Positions 1 to 7,829 of a DNA stretch of 17,499 nt are shown in pieces. A program made the translations under genes and the position numbers. Each line of letters starts with the position of its first letter. The first letter of the stretch is position 1. The stretch comes from an uncultured Gemmataceae bacterium. Its GTDB lineage: Bacteria; Planctomycetota; Planctomycetia; Gemmatales; Gemmataceae. Where the stretch lies: NCBI GenBank assembly GCA_937922175.1, contig CAKZUU010000121.1:1-17499 (forward strand), given 5' to 3'. The notes below the pieces were generated by a model that ran no database searches, had not been told where the DNA came from, and saw only the letters and a list, made by a program, of their open reading frames with translations.

Positions 1-1224
1 CCGGGATTGGGGGAAAGCAGTGCCGGTCAGGGGGGTGGATTAGATGCCGCGATCGGTGGGTTGGGGGCGTTGGGTGCTCCGGGGGGGTTGAATGGCCCTC
101 CGTTGCAACCGGGCATGGGTTTTCGCGGCCGCTCCGGTGCCACCCGTGAACGCATGTTGACGCAAGGGGGCGGCAACACGGCCTCCGAGGCGTGCGTCGC
201 CCGGGGATTGATCTGGCTCTCGCAGCAACAGAAAAAAGACGGTAGCTGGAACTTCGAGACGCCCAACGGCCGGCAACGCCGCATCGCGGCGACCGGGATC
301 GCTTTGCTTCCTTTCTTGGCGGCAGGCTACACTCACAAAAGCCAGCCGAAGGCGGCTCCGACCTCCGGCGAATCAAAAGAACGAAAAAGTTCCAAATACC
401 CGCAGCAAATCGAGGCCGGCTTGAAGTTCTTGCTCTCCAAGCAGCGTCGGGATGGCTCTTTCGACAGTGGCGGCGATATGTACGATCATGCCATCGCCAC
501 CATGGCTTTGTGTGAAGCCTATGGTATGACGAATGACCCGCGGTTGCGCGGCCCATCGCAGGCTGCGGTCGATTACATCGTCCGCGCCCAGAGTGCCGGA
601 GGCGGGTGGCGCTATCAACCCGCCCAGGAAGGCGACACATCCGTCACCGGTTGGCAAATCCAAGCCCTGATGTCCGCTCATTTGGCCGGTTTGAAAGTCC
701 CCCGCGAAACCCTGACTCGAGCCATCTCCTACCTCGACGCTCATGCCGGCGGGAATCCTCCGGGCTCGGAGTACGGATACACCAGTCGAAATGGCAGCCC
801 TCCCATGACTGCCGTCGGGCTGTTGTGCCGACAATACCTCGGTTGGGGACCACGCAATCCCGGTCTGGTCGGCGGCGTGGAGTATCTCAAGCGATTCCCT
901 CCTCGTGATGTCCGAAAGTCGGACGACAGCCGAGCGATGGACATTTACTACTATTACTACGCGACCCAAGTCATGCACTTCTTCGGGGGTCCAGACTGGT
1001 ATGAGTTCTGGAATCCGCGCATGCGCGATTGGCTCTTAAACCTTCAAGTTTCGGGAAACAGTCCACAAGCGGGAAGCTGGAACCCCGACTCAACTCACAC
1101 GGCTCAGGTCGGTGGCAGGTTACTTCAGACGGCGCTCAGCCTGTTAACGCTGGAAGTCTATTATCGTCATCTGCCCCTCTACAAACGTGAGGCGGTCGCC
1201 CGGCAGGATCTCGAAGGTTCGTGA
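1..1224 (+). CDS. Squalene-cyclase/prenyltransferase-like toroid repeat protein, 5' end outside window
   Basis: The frame is open from the window edge, so the true start lies upstream; the in-frame TTG at 7 is not a convincing start. Counting the first codon as residue 1, a Gly-rich low-complexity stretch (about 1-55) precedes an alpha/alpha toroid region. Several QW-like repeats are visible: DGSWNF near 80, DGSFDSG near 151, GGGWRY near 200 and GSWNPD near 358. A Tyr-rich segment, DIYYYYYATQVM, lies near 314-325. These repeats are the hallmark of the terpenoid cyclase/prenyltransferase toroid fold. I do not see the DxDD protonation motif of squalene-hopene cyclase, so enzymatic cyclisation is not supported. 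In Planctomycetota such proteins are common and mostly of unknown function, perhaps secreted or membrane-anchored. The next gene begins about 256 nt downstream. The fold is fairly sure; the function is not. Confidence 0.8.
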   Translation, partial: PGLGESSAGQGGGLDAAIGGLGALGAPGGLNGPPLQPGMGFRGRSGATRERMLTQGGGNTASEACVARGLIWLSQQQKKDGSWNFETPNGRQRRIAATGIALLPFLAAGYTHKSQPKAAPTSGESKERKSSKYPQQIEAGLKFLLSKQRRDGSFDSGGDMYDHAIATMALCEAYGMTNDPRLRGPSQAAVDYIVRAQSAGGGWRYQPAQEGDTSVTGWQIQALMSAHLAGLKVPRETLTRAISYLDAHAGGNPPGSEYGYTSRNGSPPMTAVGLLCRQYLGWGPRNPGLVGGVEYLKRFPPRDVRKSDDSRAMDIYYYYYATQVMHFFGGPDWYEFWNPRMRDWLLNLQVSGNSPQAGSWNPDSTHTAQVGGRLLQTALSLLTLEVYYRHLPLYKREAVARQDLEGS

Positions 1225-1258
1225 TTCACGACGCGATGGATGCTCGCAACGCTCAACA

Positions 1259-1280
1259 CCGACCGTTGCGGTAGGGTCGG
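1259..1280 (+). terminator. Weak hairpin after the toroid gene
   Basis: An inverted repeat CCGACC / GGTCGG with a 10-nt loop starts 34 nt after the stop codon at 1224. The only T-run (TTTT) lies about 14 nt further on, after a C-rich stretch, so this is not a classical intrinsic terminator. I saw no clear promoter or gene in the rest of the 1225-1480 gap. Confidence 0.25.
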
Positions 1281-1468
1281 ACGCCCCGCCTCCTTTTCGT
1301 GGGTGATCGAGGCAACTGTGTTTTCCGAGACCCGCACGGATTACCCAGATTGTCGGAAACTTCGTGAATCCCGCCGATTTGCCCTGAGCCGATAAAATCC
1401 GCAATTCCGATCTGATGCTTAGAAACGGCAAAACCTTCAGCAGGGCAAAGCACGGAAAAGAACCGCAA

Positions 1469-1474
1469 CGAGGT
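1469..1474 (+). promoter_or_regulatory. Ribosome binding site deciding the start at 1481
   Basis: CGAGGT lies 6 nt before the ATG at 1481. No comparable site precedes the upstream in-frame start candidate at 1415, and the ATG at 1481 gives a protein that opens with a plausible signal peptide. Confidence 0.5.
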
Positions 1475-1480
1475 ATTCCC

Positions 1481-1837
1481 ATGCGCGCCGGCGCTTTCAA
1501 TCAACCCGGTTCCTTGCATCGAGGCGTTCTCACCATGGCAGCGCTGGTTGCATTCGGTGGCTTGGGGTCCGCGGATGACATCCTCCGACCGGCCGGCGAC
1601 GGCACCTTGCCCTGGGCTGCTTCTGTACGTTCGATTCCCGTCCCGCCGTGGCTTCTCGACGTCGACAACAGTCGGGAAAAGCGGCCGGACGATCGTGGTA
1701 TGTTGGAAGCGCTGGCGGTTTACCCGTCATCTTCTGTCGATGAACAAACTCCGACGATTGTGCAGTTGATCGCTCGGCAGCCTCACGACGCCAAGCCCTC
1801 GCGGATCCGATTTCGTGAAGTCAAGCGTCTTGACTGA
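1481..1837 (+). CDS. Small putative secreted protein, unrecognised
   Basis: A 118-residue protein that I do not recognise. The frame is open further upstream (to 1415), but the ATG at 1481 has a CGAGGT site and yields a signal-peptide-like N-terminus. That N-terminus has a few polar residues and one Arg, then a hydrophobic core of about 14 residues (VLTMAALVAFGGLGSA), with a likely cleavage near residues 30-32 before DDILRP. The mature part of about 87 residues has no Cys, is mixed charged and hydrophobic, and ends in a basic tail (IRFREVKRLD). A Pro/Trp patch, SIPVPPWLLDVD, sits in the middle. It lies 107 nt before fabI on the same strand and could share a transcript, but no functional link is visible. 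It could be an exported lineage-specific protein; a false ORF is less likely given the RBS plus signal peptide. Confidence 0.55.
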   Translation: MRAGAFNQPGSLHRGVLTMAALVAFGGLGSADDILRPAGDGTLPWAASVRSIPVPPWLLDVDNSREKRPDDRGMLEALAVYPSSSVDEQTPTIVQLIARQPHDAKPSRIRFREVKRLD

Positions 1838-1944
1838 CCCTTGATCGACGCCCGAGGGACATCGCCGACGTTCCTGTTGCATTCTTGATGTTCTTTCCCT
1901 ATGCCATGAAGCGGGGGAAATATCCGAATGCACAGGTTCGATCC

Positions 1945-2829
1945 ATGATTCCGATCGACTTCTCGGGCAAGATCGCTCTGGTGACAGGTGTCGGAGATAA
2001 CGAGAGCTTCGCTTGGTTTATTGCCAAGGCACTCCAAGCGGCGGGGGCCAAGATCGTTTTGGCCTGTCATCCGCGCATGGTGGGAATTGTGGAGAGTATC
2101 TTGACCCGTCCCCAGGACGCGGACTCGCGAAAACTGCCCCATGTGGACGGTGAATTGAAAGTGGAAAAGATTCTGCCCTGCGACGTCAGTTACGACACAA
2201 TGGCCGACGTGCCCGAGGCGGTTCGCAATGATCGGCGTTACGCCAAGTTTCCCGAGTATTCGATTCAGGGGACGGTCGAGGCCGTGGGCCGCGAGTTCGG
2301 CGGGATCGACATCGTGATTCACTCCGTCGCGTTTAGTCGCGAGATCACCAAGTTCGCCAAGGAGGTCAGCCGCTCTGCCTATTTGGAGGCGATCAGCGTG
2401 AGCGCGTATTCACTGACGGCGTTGCTTCGAGCGGCTGAGCCTTACATGGAGAATCGGCCCGGCGGGGCCAGCGCCGTCGGTTTGACGTACCTCGGCGGGG
2501 AGCGAGTCGTGCCTTACTACGGCGGCGGGATGTCCACCGCGAAAGCCGCTCTGCAAATCGACTGCAAGCAGTTGGCGCAGAACCTCGGTCCGAAGAACAT
2601 CCGAGTGAATCTGATCTCGGCTGGGCCGTATGCCTCCCGCGCCGCTCGAAGCATCCGACCCGGCGAGTTCGAGAAGTCAATCGAATACGCGGCCTCGAAG
2701 TCGCCCTTGCCTCGACCGATCACTCCCGAAGAGGTGGCCAATGCCACGGTCTTTCTTTGCAGTCCGTTGGCCAGTGCCGTGACAGGACAGATTCTTTACG
2801 TCGATTGCGGATACAACATCATGGCTTAA
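1945..2829 (+). CDS. fabI: Enoyl-[acyl-carrier-protein] reductase, FabI family (plant/chlamydial type)
   Basis: It reduces trans-2-enoyl-ACP with NAD(P)H in the last step of each elongation round of type II fatty acid synthesis, in the cytoplasm. The frame opens upstream (TTG 1885, ATG 1888, ATG 1906). The ATG at 1945 was chosen because the family starts with a short segment before the first Rossmann strand (here IPIDFSGKIALVTGVG); no start has a strong RBS. The product has 294 residues against about 260 for E. coli FabI. The nucleotide-binding motif TGVGDNESFAW is at 14-24. The catalytic pair is Tyr192 and Lys200 in YGGGMSTAK, spaced Y-x7-K as in plant and apicomplexan enzymes rather than Y-x6-K as in E. 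coli. An insertion with DVPEAVRNDRRYA before the fourth strand, and motifs such as NIRVNLISAGP and SPLASAVTGQILYVD, also match the plant type. It is followed 12 nt later by the TPR/glycosyltransferase gene. Confidence 0.95.
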   Translation: MIPIDFSGKIALVTGVGDNESFAWFIAKALQAAGAKIVLACHPRMVGIVESILTRPQDADSRKLPHVDGELKVEKILPCDVSYDTMADVPEAVRNDRRYAKFPEYSIQGTVEAVGREFGGIDIVIHSVAFSREITKFAKEVSRSAYLEAISVSAYSLTALLRAAEPYMENRPGGASAVGLTYLGGERVVPYYGGGMSTAKAALQIDCKQLAQNLGPKNIRVNLISAGPYASRAARSIRPGEFEKSIEYAASKSPLPRPITPEEVANATVFLCSPLASAVTGQILYVDCGYNIMA

Positions 2830-2841
2830 GGGCGAGCCGTC

Positions 2842-4299
2842 ATGTCGTCAGCCGATGCTCTTGCCTTATTCAATCAAGGAAACGAGTTGCTGTGTCAGCA
2901 GCGATACCAGGAAGCCCTCGCGTGTTATGAGCAGTCGCTCCAAATGTTGCCGGATCAAGCCGACGTGCTGATGAACCTGGGGGTCGTTCATGCGGAGCTG
3001 AATCGACCCGAGGAAGCGCTCAAGTGGTACGATGCCGCATTGAGGATTCGACCGGACTACGAGGCGGCACATTTCAACCGGGGAAACGCTCTGAGCGATG
3101 CTCGCCGCTATCCCGAGTCGCTTGCGGCCTACGACGAGGCGGTTCGCTGCGATCCAAAATTTGCTGAAGCATGGAACAATCGGGGTCTGGTCCTGATGCG
3201 TCTTGGCCGGGCCATCGACGCCGCGGTGAGCTATCGGAAGGCGTTGGACATCAAACCCAGTTACCCCGAGGCGATGAACAATCTCGGCCTGGCTTTACAG
3301 ATGTTGGGGTACGTCGAAGATGCAATCGACCTGTACACGGCGTCCATCCAATTGCTGCCCGACCATGTGAATGCCCACGTCAATCTGGCCCAGGCGCGGC
3401 TACTGAAGGGCGACTTTCGTCGCGGTTGGCCCGAGTACGAATGGCGTCGCAAGTTGCCTCACATCGCCCTCCCTCCTCGCGACATTCCCGAGTGGGATGG
3501 CTCGCCGCTGCGAAACCGCACGATTCTGCTCCGGGCCGAACAAGGCTTGGGCGATACGATCCAGTTCTTGCGCTATCTGCCGAAGGTTGAGGAGGCGGGC
3601 GGTCGCGTGGTATTGGAATGCCCGGCCCGGTTGCATTTGTTGTGTCGGGAAAGTTACAACGGAGTCCTTCGTCTCATCGAGCCGGGTGCCGACGCCCAAG
3701 GTTGCGATCTTCAGGTGCCTTTGCTGAGCCTCCCGGGGATCTTCAAGACCGAGTTTCGCACGATTCCCGCGCCGAAAAGTTACTTAAAAGCCGATGCGAA
3801 ACGTGTCCGAAAATGGAAAACCAAGCTGCCCAAGGGCAAACTTCGGGTCGGTATCTGTTGGCAAGGCAATCCGCTGTTTCCAGACGATGCGTTTCGTTCG
3901 TTTCCCTTGGCGGTGATGGCACCGTTGGCTGAGGTCGAGGGGATCGAGTTGATCAGCTTGCAACGAGGAAACGGCGCTGATCAAACCTCCGACTTTCCTG
4001 TCCATCGCCTCCCGGACAATTTCGACGAGGAAGGGGCGTTTGTCGACACCGCCGCGGTGATGGCCAGCGTGGATCTGGTTGTCACCAGCGACACCGCGAT
4101 TGCCCATCTGGCGGGCGCTTTGGGGCGCCCCGTTTGGGTTGCCTTGGGCTTGAGTTCCGAATGGCGCTGGTTCCGCGACCGGGATGACTCTCCTTGGTAT
4201 CCCACCGCCAGGCTGTTCCGCCAAAGCGCCGTCGGTGATTGGCTCGACGTGTTCACCCGGATGCGCGACGCTCTGCGCCAGGAGTCGAGCGTAGAATGA
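2842..4299 (+). CDS. TPR protein with C-terminal GT-B glycosyltransferase-like domain
   Basis: A 485-residue soluble protein with two parts. Residues 7 to about 200 hold five tetratricopeptide repeats and part of a sixth, each of 34 residues with the usual pattern (for example AWNNRGLVLMRLGRAIDAAV). Residues of about 235-480 resemble the C-terminal half of GT-B enzymes of the heptosyltransferase (GT9) / TPR-linked glycosyltransferase group: LRAEQGLGDTIQFLRYLP near 230, GICWQGNP near 337 and TSDTAIAHLAGALGRPVW near 415-432, with Asp417 and His422. TPR plus such a domain is reminiscent of O-GlcNAc transferase architecture, but I cannot assign GT41 or a substrate. The ATG at 2842 follows an AAGGG-type site 9 nt upstream. 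It lies 12 nt after fabI and 27 nt before prmC, which suggests an operon. A role in protein or surface glycosylation is inference. Confidence 0.85.
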   Translation: MSSADALALFNQGNELLCQQRYQEALACYEQSLQMLPDQADVLMNLGVVHAELNRPEEALKWYDAALRIRPDYEAAHFNRGNALSDARRYPESLAAYDEAVRCDPKFAEAWNNRGLVLMRLGRAIDAAVSYRKALDIKPSYPEAMNNLGLALQMLGYVEDAIDLYTASIQLLPDHVNAHVNLAQARLLKGDFRRGWPEYEWRRKLPHIALPPRDIPEWDGSPLRNRTILLRAEQGLGDTIQFLRYLPKVEEAGGRVVLECPARLHLLCRESYNGVLRLIEPGADAQGCDLQVPLLSLPGIFKTEFRTIPAPKSYLKADAKRVRKWKTKLPKGKLRVGICWQGNPLFPDDAFRSFPLAVMAPLAEVEGIELISLQRGNGADQTSDFPVHRLPDNFDEEGAFVDTAAVMASVDLVVTSDTAIAHLAGALGRPVWVALGLSSEWRWFRDRDDSPWYPTARLFRQSAVGDWLDVFTRMRDALRQESSVE

Positions 4300-4326
4300 A
4301 GAACCGTCGATCCCCAGGGATTTCGT

Positions 4327-5247
4327 ATGGCCACCCCAACCGGACAGCAGGCGAATTGGACCGTTCGTGACCTGCTGGAATGGACGGAGCGGCACTTCCA
4401 ACAAAAAGGCCTGGAGTCTCCCAAGCTCGAAGCGCAATTGCTCCTGGCCCACGCCCTGGGATGCCGCCGGACTGAGTTGTACATCCGCTGGGACGAGGTC
4501 GTCGATGAACGACGACGAGCGAATTTCCGCGATCTGATTCGCCGACGGCTCGACGGGTGCCCCGTGCATTATCTTCTTGGCCGTCGAGAGTTCTTTCTCC
4601 TGGATCTTGAGGTGACTCCCGAGGTCTTGATTCCTCGACCGGAAACGGAACTTCTGGTGACCGAGGCCCTGCGACTCCTCAAAACCCTGGAGCGGCCACG
4701 ACTCGTCGATGTCGGAACCGGTTCGGGATGTATCGCGCTGGCGATCGCGCACAGCCATGCCACCGTTGATGTGATGGCGACCGATGTCTGCCCCGAGGCG
4801 ATCGAAGTGGCTCGGCGAAATGCTCAACGACTTGGTTTACTCCCGCGGATTCGTTTCGTGGTCGGCGATCTGCTCCAGCCGTTGGTCGGCGAATCGTTTG
4901 ACCTGATCGTCTCCAACCCTCCTTATGTCGCTGCCGACGAATGGGACCTGCTCCCCGTGTCGGTGCGGCAGTTCGAGCCACGGCGGGCCTTGGACGGTGG
5001 ACCCGATGGGTATGCCATTTACAATCAACTCATTCCCCAGGCTGCCGCCGCTCTGCCCGTCGGTGGTGCCTTGATTCTCGAGATCGGCTACCGGCAATTG
5101 GAGGGAATTCAGGAACGTCTGCGGCAAGTTGGCTTGCACCTCGAGCGAGTCATTCGTGACGATCAACGCCATCCCCGTGTGATTGTCGGTAGAAAAAACG
5201 GATCGCCCCTTGCCTCGAGTTCGGCCGAAATTCCCTGCCCGCACTAA
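4327..5247 (+). CDS. prmC: Peptide chain release factor N5-glutamine methyltransferase PrmC (HemK)
   Basis: It transfers a methyl group from S-adenosylmethionine to the Gln of the GGQ motif of RF1 and RF2, which aids translation termination; cytoplasmic. At 306 residues it has the usual family length. The N-terminal helical domain (about 8-85) includes LEAQLLLAHALG. The Rossmann methyltransferase domain has the SAM motif GTGSG at 130-134 in VDVGTGSGCIALAIA, an acidic residue at the end of the second strand in MATDVCPEA, and the diagnostic NPPY at 197-200, whose Asn binds the substrate Gln. The family motif FEPRRALDGGPDG follows. The ATG at 4327 has AGGGA 6 nt upstream. It closes the + strand run behind fabI and the TPR gene. 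In many bacteria prmC follows prfA, but no prfA is present here. Confidence 0.96.
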   Translation: MATPTGQQANWTVRDLLEWTERHFQQKGLESPKLEAQLLLAHALGCRRTELYIRWDEVVDERRRANFRDLIRRRLDGCPVHYLLGRREFFLLDLEVTPEVLIPRPETELLVTEALRLLKTLERPRLVDVGTGSGCIALAIAHSHATVDVMATDVCPEAIEVARRNAQRLGLLPRIRFVVGDLLQPLVGESFDLIVSNPPYVAADEWDLLPVSVRQFEPRRALDGGPDGYAIYNQLIPQAAAALPVGGALILEIGYRQLEGIQERLRQVGLHLERVIRDDQRHPRVIVGRKNGSPLASSSAEIPCPH

Positions 5248-5324
5248 TACGCGGATTTCCGAATCGGCGCTTCGGGGCGTTCACGGATCGAGGTTGGCTC
5301 ATCTCGCCCCAGCCCCCGTTCAAA
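5248..5324. other. Convergent intergenic gap between prmC and the permease gene
   Basis: This 77-nt gap separates two genes that face each other. It holds an inverted repeat GGGGCG (5274-5279) / CGCCCC (5305-5310) with a 25-nt loop and no T-run. It may serve as a weak bidirectional terminator, but the support is only the repeat and the position. Confidence 0.25.
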
Positions 5325-6878
5325 TCACGAATCACGGCGGAAATGGTCCCGGCAGGTGGCATAGCGCGTATCGAACTCATTCAACCGGGCGCGAGCGGCA
5401 TCGACATCGTCGGCCAACAAATGATCGCGGAGTTCTTCAATCGCTTGCCGTAACTCTTCGCTGCTTTTTGCGGCCTCCGGATCGTAGCGAAAGCGGCGGA
5501 TGATCGCACCGACCTCGAGCCGGCGAGTGACATCGTCCATACGCTCGAGGTCGCGAATCGCCTCCCGACTCTTCCCCAAACGCACGCCGATGATCACTTC
5601 CGTCCGCAATTGGGATAATTCGGTCAATGCCTGCTCTGTCGGCGGATAATAGACGTAGGCTCCCGCCACCGAAAAAATGATGAGACCGAGAATCATGCAG
5701 ATTCCTAACACCGGTCCTGGAACCTTCCGATTCATCCACGATGATCGATGGGATGCGGGAACCGTTGTCAACCAACGCTCGATTTGCCCCTCACGATCCC
5801 ATTTTCGAACCAAGACGGAGGTCGCCGCAAGCAGCCCCAAAGCGGTCACGGCATATTGCTCCAAGGGGCCGAATTGTTCTTGCACTTTCTTCGCCACTCT
5901 CTCTGGTAAATTGCTCGGCGGACCCAAGGAGAAGGGGCAGGTGTAGTCGTCGAAAGCGTGCGTGTGATCTTCTTGACGCTTTCCCTCGGGGTACAACAGA
6001 GATTCGGCCCCATATGCCAGACCTAACACCAAAACAAAGACCGAGGCGAGCCAAACGAGAAAGCGGAATCCGAAAGAAAGGAGCATCCAGAGTAACAAAC
6101 CCAAATTGGTGCCAATCCCGAGGATGAACAAGATAAAGGCAGCTCCGTGAGAATTGCCATGATCGAACATAAGGCCGATCTTTTGCATTCCGGGAAGGGG
6201 AGAGGAATAGATGGGCGTGGCGATCGCGCTCATGAGCAAGGGGGACCACGGATCCTCGTGGCGCATCGTGGTTTGTAATGCCCCATTTGGGATGGCGGCG
6301 GCGAGGAGGGCGGAACCGGTCAATCCGATGACGTAATAAAGGGTGGGCAGGCCCCACGCATACTTGGCAGCGGTGACCGCAACGGCTGCCAATCGGCGGA
6401 GACCTACGGCCGGGGGCTTTTCGACTGGCATGACTTGTTGCGACGAATGCGACTCGAACAGTCGATCCCAAGCTGAGCCGGCCAAGGTGGACACCGCCAG
6501 CGAGGCGACGGCGAAACACCCGATCACAACAGGTTCGGCCAGGGTCAAACCGTAAAGAAAGGAGATGGGGTTGAGCAGAGGGGCAGCAAGCACGAATGAC
6601 AAGACCGTGCCACCCGGGACACCGGCCCGACGCATCTCGCGTGCGACAGGGATCACGCCCAAGGAGCAAACGGGTAGAAGCATGCCCGCGGACCACCCAC
6701 GGAGAAGACCGCGCCACCCGCGCCCGAAAAGCCGACATGTTCCCTCCGGGCCGAGCATGCGGCGGAAGACTCCGGCGGTGACGACGCCGACCAGGAGCGT
6801 CAGCGCCGATTCTAAAAATACTTGCCCGAAACGCATGGCGAAACCGAAGGTAACCGCAGCGAGCCATTCCACGATCAT
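5325..6878 (-). CDS. PF03773-type permease with His/Asp/Cys-rich loop and helical C-terminal tail
   Basis: A 517-residue inner-membrane protein of the permease family (ArsP / SO_0444-like, old DUF318) that includes arsenical and metal exporters. The first repeat holds LPVCSLGVIPVAREMRRAG (68-86) and AAPLLNPIS (98-106). The second holds TPIYSSPLPGM (221-231) and GNSHGAAFILFILGIGTN (241-258). About eight membrane helices cover 8-290. Only one Cys (Cys71) remains where many relatives have CSC. After the core comes a loop with EDHTHAFDDYTC (303-314), then another hydrophobic segment (about 341-356) and a further helix (388-410). A charged, probably coiled-coil tail of about 105 residues ends in CRDHFRRDS. 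The ATG at 6878 lies 3 nt after the moxR stop, so translation is probably coupled. The substrate is unknown; a metal or metalloid is a reasonable guess from the family and loop. Family confidence is good, but the roles of the extensions are unknown. Confidence 0.8.
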   Translation of the reverse strand: MIVEWLAAVTFGFAMRFGQVFLESALTLLVGVVTAGVFRRMLGPEGTCRLFGRGWRGLLRGWSAGMLLPVCSLGVIPVAREMRRAGVPGGTVLSFVLAAPLLNPISFLYGLTLAEPVVIGCFAVASLAVSTLAGSAWDRLFESHSSQQVMPVEKPPAVGLRRLAAVAVTAAKYAWGLPTLYYVIGLTGSALLAAAIPNGALQTTMRHEDPWSPLLMSAIATPIYSSPLPGMQKIGLMFDHGNSHGAAFILFILGIGTNLGLLLWMLLSFGFRFLVWLASVFVLVLGLAYGAESLLYPEGKRQEDHTHAFDDYTCPFSLGPPSNLPERVAKKVQEQFGPLEQYAVTALGLLAATSVLVRKWDREGQIERWLTTVPASHRSSWMNRKVPGPVLGICMILGLIIFSVAGAYVYYPPTEQALTELSQLRTEVIIGVRLGKSREAIRDLERMDDVTRRLEVGAIIRRFRYDPEAAKSSEELRQAIEELRDHLLADDVDAARARLNEFDTRYATCRDHFRRDS

Positions 6879-6881
6879 GAT

Positions 6882-7829
6882 TCAACTCGGATAGACGGGG
6901 ACCGGGACGGAATCCAAGATCTCGCGGACCAGCAGTGCGATGTCGGTCTCGACCTGTAAGCGGACGGAGAGAACAGGTTCCGCGACTTCTTGGATGTCGT
7001 CCGGGGTGACAAAGGGTCGGCCATGTAAAAGGGCCCAGGCTTGCGCGACCCGTTGCCAGGTGAGCAGACCCCTTGGGCTGACGCCCAGCGAGACACGCGC
7101 ATGGTCACGACTGGCCTTGGCTAATGCGGTCAGGTAGGCGTGCAGCGGCGGGCTGACAATGACGGCGGCCGTCTGCGTTTGCAGTTGCAGCAGTTCGCCG
7201 GGAGCCAAGATCGTCGGCCAGTCGATCCGCTGTCCATCGAGCCGACCCACAGCGGCGGCGAGCATTGCTTGTTCGTCATCTTCCGCGGGATACCCCACGC
7301 TGAGTTTCATTGCGAACCGGTCGAGCTGAGCTTCGGGGAGCGGATACGTGCCGTGATGCTCGACGGGGTTCTGCGTGGCGACGACGAAGAACGTGTCGCT
7401 CAGGGGGCGGCGGACATTGTCGACCGTGACTTGTCGCTCGGCCATCGCTTCAAGAAGGGCGGACTGGGTGCGGGGGGTAGCGCGGTTGATTTCGTCCGCG
7501 AGCAGAATATCGGCGAAGACTGGTCCGGGCTGAAACTCAAAGAGGCGAGTTTGTTGATTGAACACGCTGAACCCCGTGACATCGCCGGGAAGCAGATCGG
7601 GAGTGCACTGGATGCGAGCGAAACTGCCACCTACCGCCGCCGCAAGGGCTTTCGCCAAGGTGGTCTTTCCCAGTCCCGGCTTGTCCTCCAACAAAAGATG
7701 GCCCCGAGCCAGCAGGCAAGCTAACACGCGCTCCACGACTTCGGGCTTGCCGCGCAAAGCGGAATTGAGCGCATCGCGCAGGGAATTCAGAGTGGGGGTC
7801 GGGGGTGAAATTGCCGACAGAGTGGTCAT
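6882..7829 (-). CDS. MoxR-family AAA+ ATPase
   Basis: A 315-residue cytoplasmic ATPase of the MoxR family, which acts in assembly or maturation of client complexes and is usually encoded with a DUF58 protein. The frame is open upstream to 7934, but the ATG at 7829 overlaps the stop of the preceding gene as ATGA, the signature of translational coupling, and removes a low-complexity extension. The Walker A motif is EDKPGLGKT (48-56), Walker B is DILLADEIN (107-115), sensor 1 is in ATQNP (151-155) and the arginine finger region is LPEAQLDRF (164-172). The lid domain follows (SPRGLLTWQRVAQAWALLHG). All catalytic motifs are intact. It is third of four genes in the cassette, after DUF58 and the transglutaminase-like gene and 3 nt before the permease. 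Confidence 0.95.
   Translation of the reverse strand: MTTLSAISPPTPTLNSLRDALNSALRGKPEVVERVLACLLARGHLLLEDKPGLGKTTLAKALAAAVGGSFARIQCTPDLLPGDVTGFSVFNQQTRLFEFQPGPVFADILLADEINRATPRTQSALLEAMAERQVTVDNVRRPLSDTFFVVATQNPVEHHGTYPLPEAQLDRFAMKLSVGYPAEDDEQAMLAAAVGRLDGQRIDWPTILAPGELLQLQTQTAAVIVSPPLHAYLTALAKASRDHARVSLGVSPRGLLTWQRVAQAWALLHGRPFVTPDDIQEVAEPVLSVRLQVETDIALLVREILDSVPVPVYPS

Noticed and set aside
1..1224. Squalene-hopene cyclase assignment for the toroid protein
   Set aside because: The QW-like repeats fit the fold, but the DxDD catalytic motif is not seen in the visible part and the repeat pattern is that of non-catalytic planctomycete relatives.
1393..1398. TAAAAT as a -10 box before the small secreted protein
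   Set aside because: No -35 hexamer lies 16-18 nt upstream, so a single AT-rich hexamer is not enough support.
3784..4827. Long open frame of 347 codons on the - strand
   Set aside because: It lies opposite the TPR/glycosyltransferase and prmC genes, both of which have intact family motifs. Long antisense frames are expected in GC-rich DNA, and this one has no recognisable motif.
5791..6885. Open frame of 364 codons on the - strand in another frame over the permease
   Set aside because: Its translation is rich in Arg, His and Pro without motifs, whereas the overlapping frame encodes a clear membrane permease.
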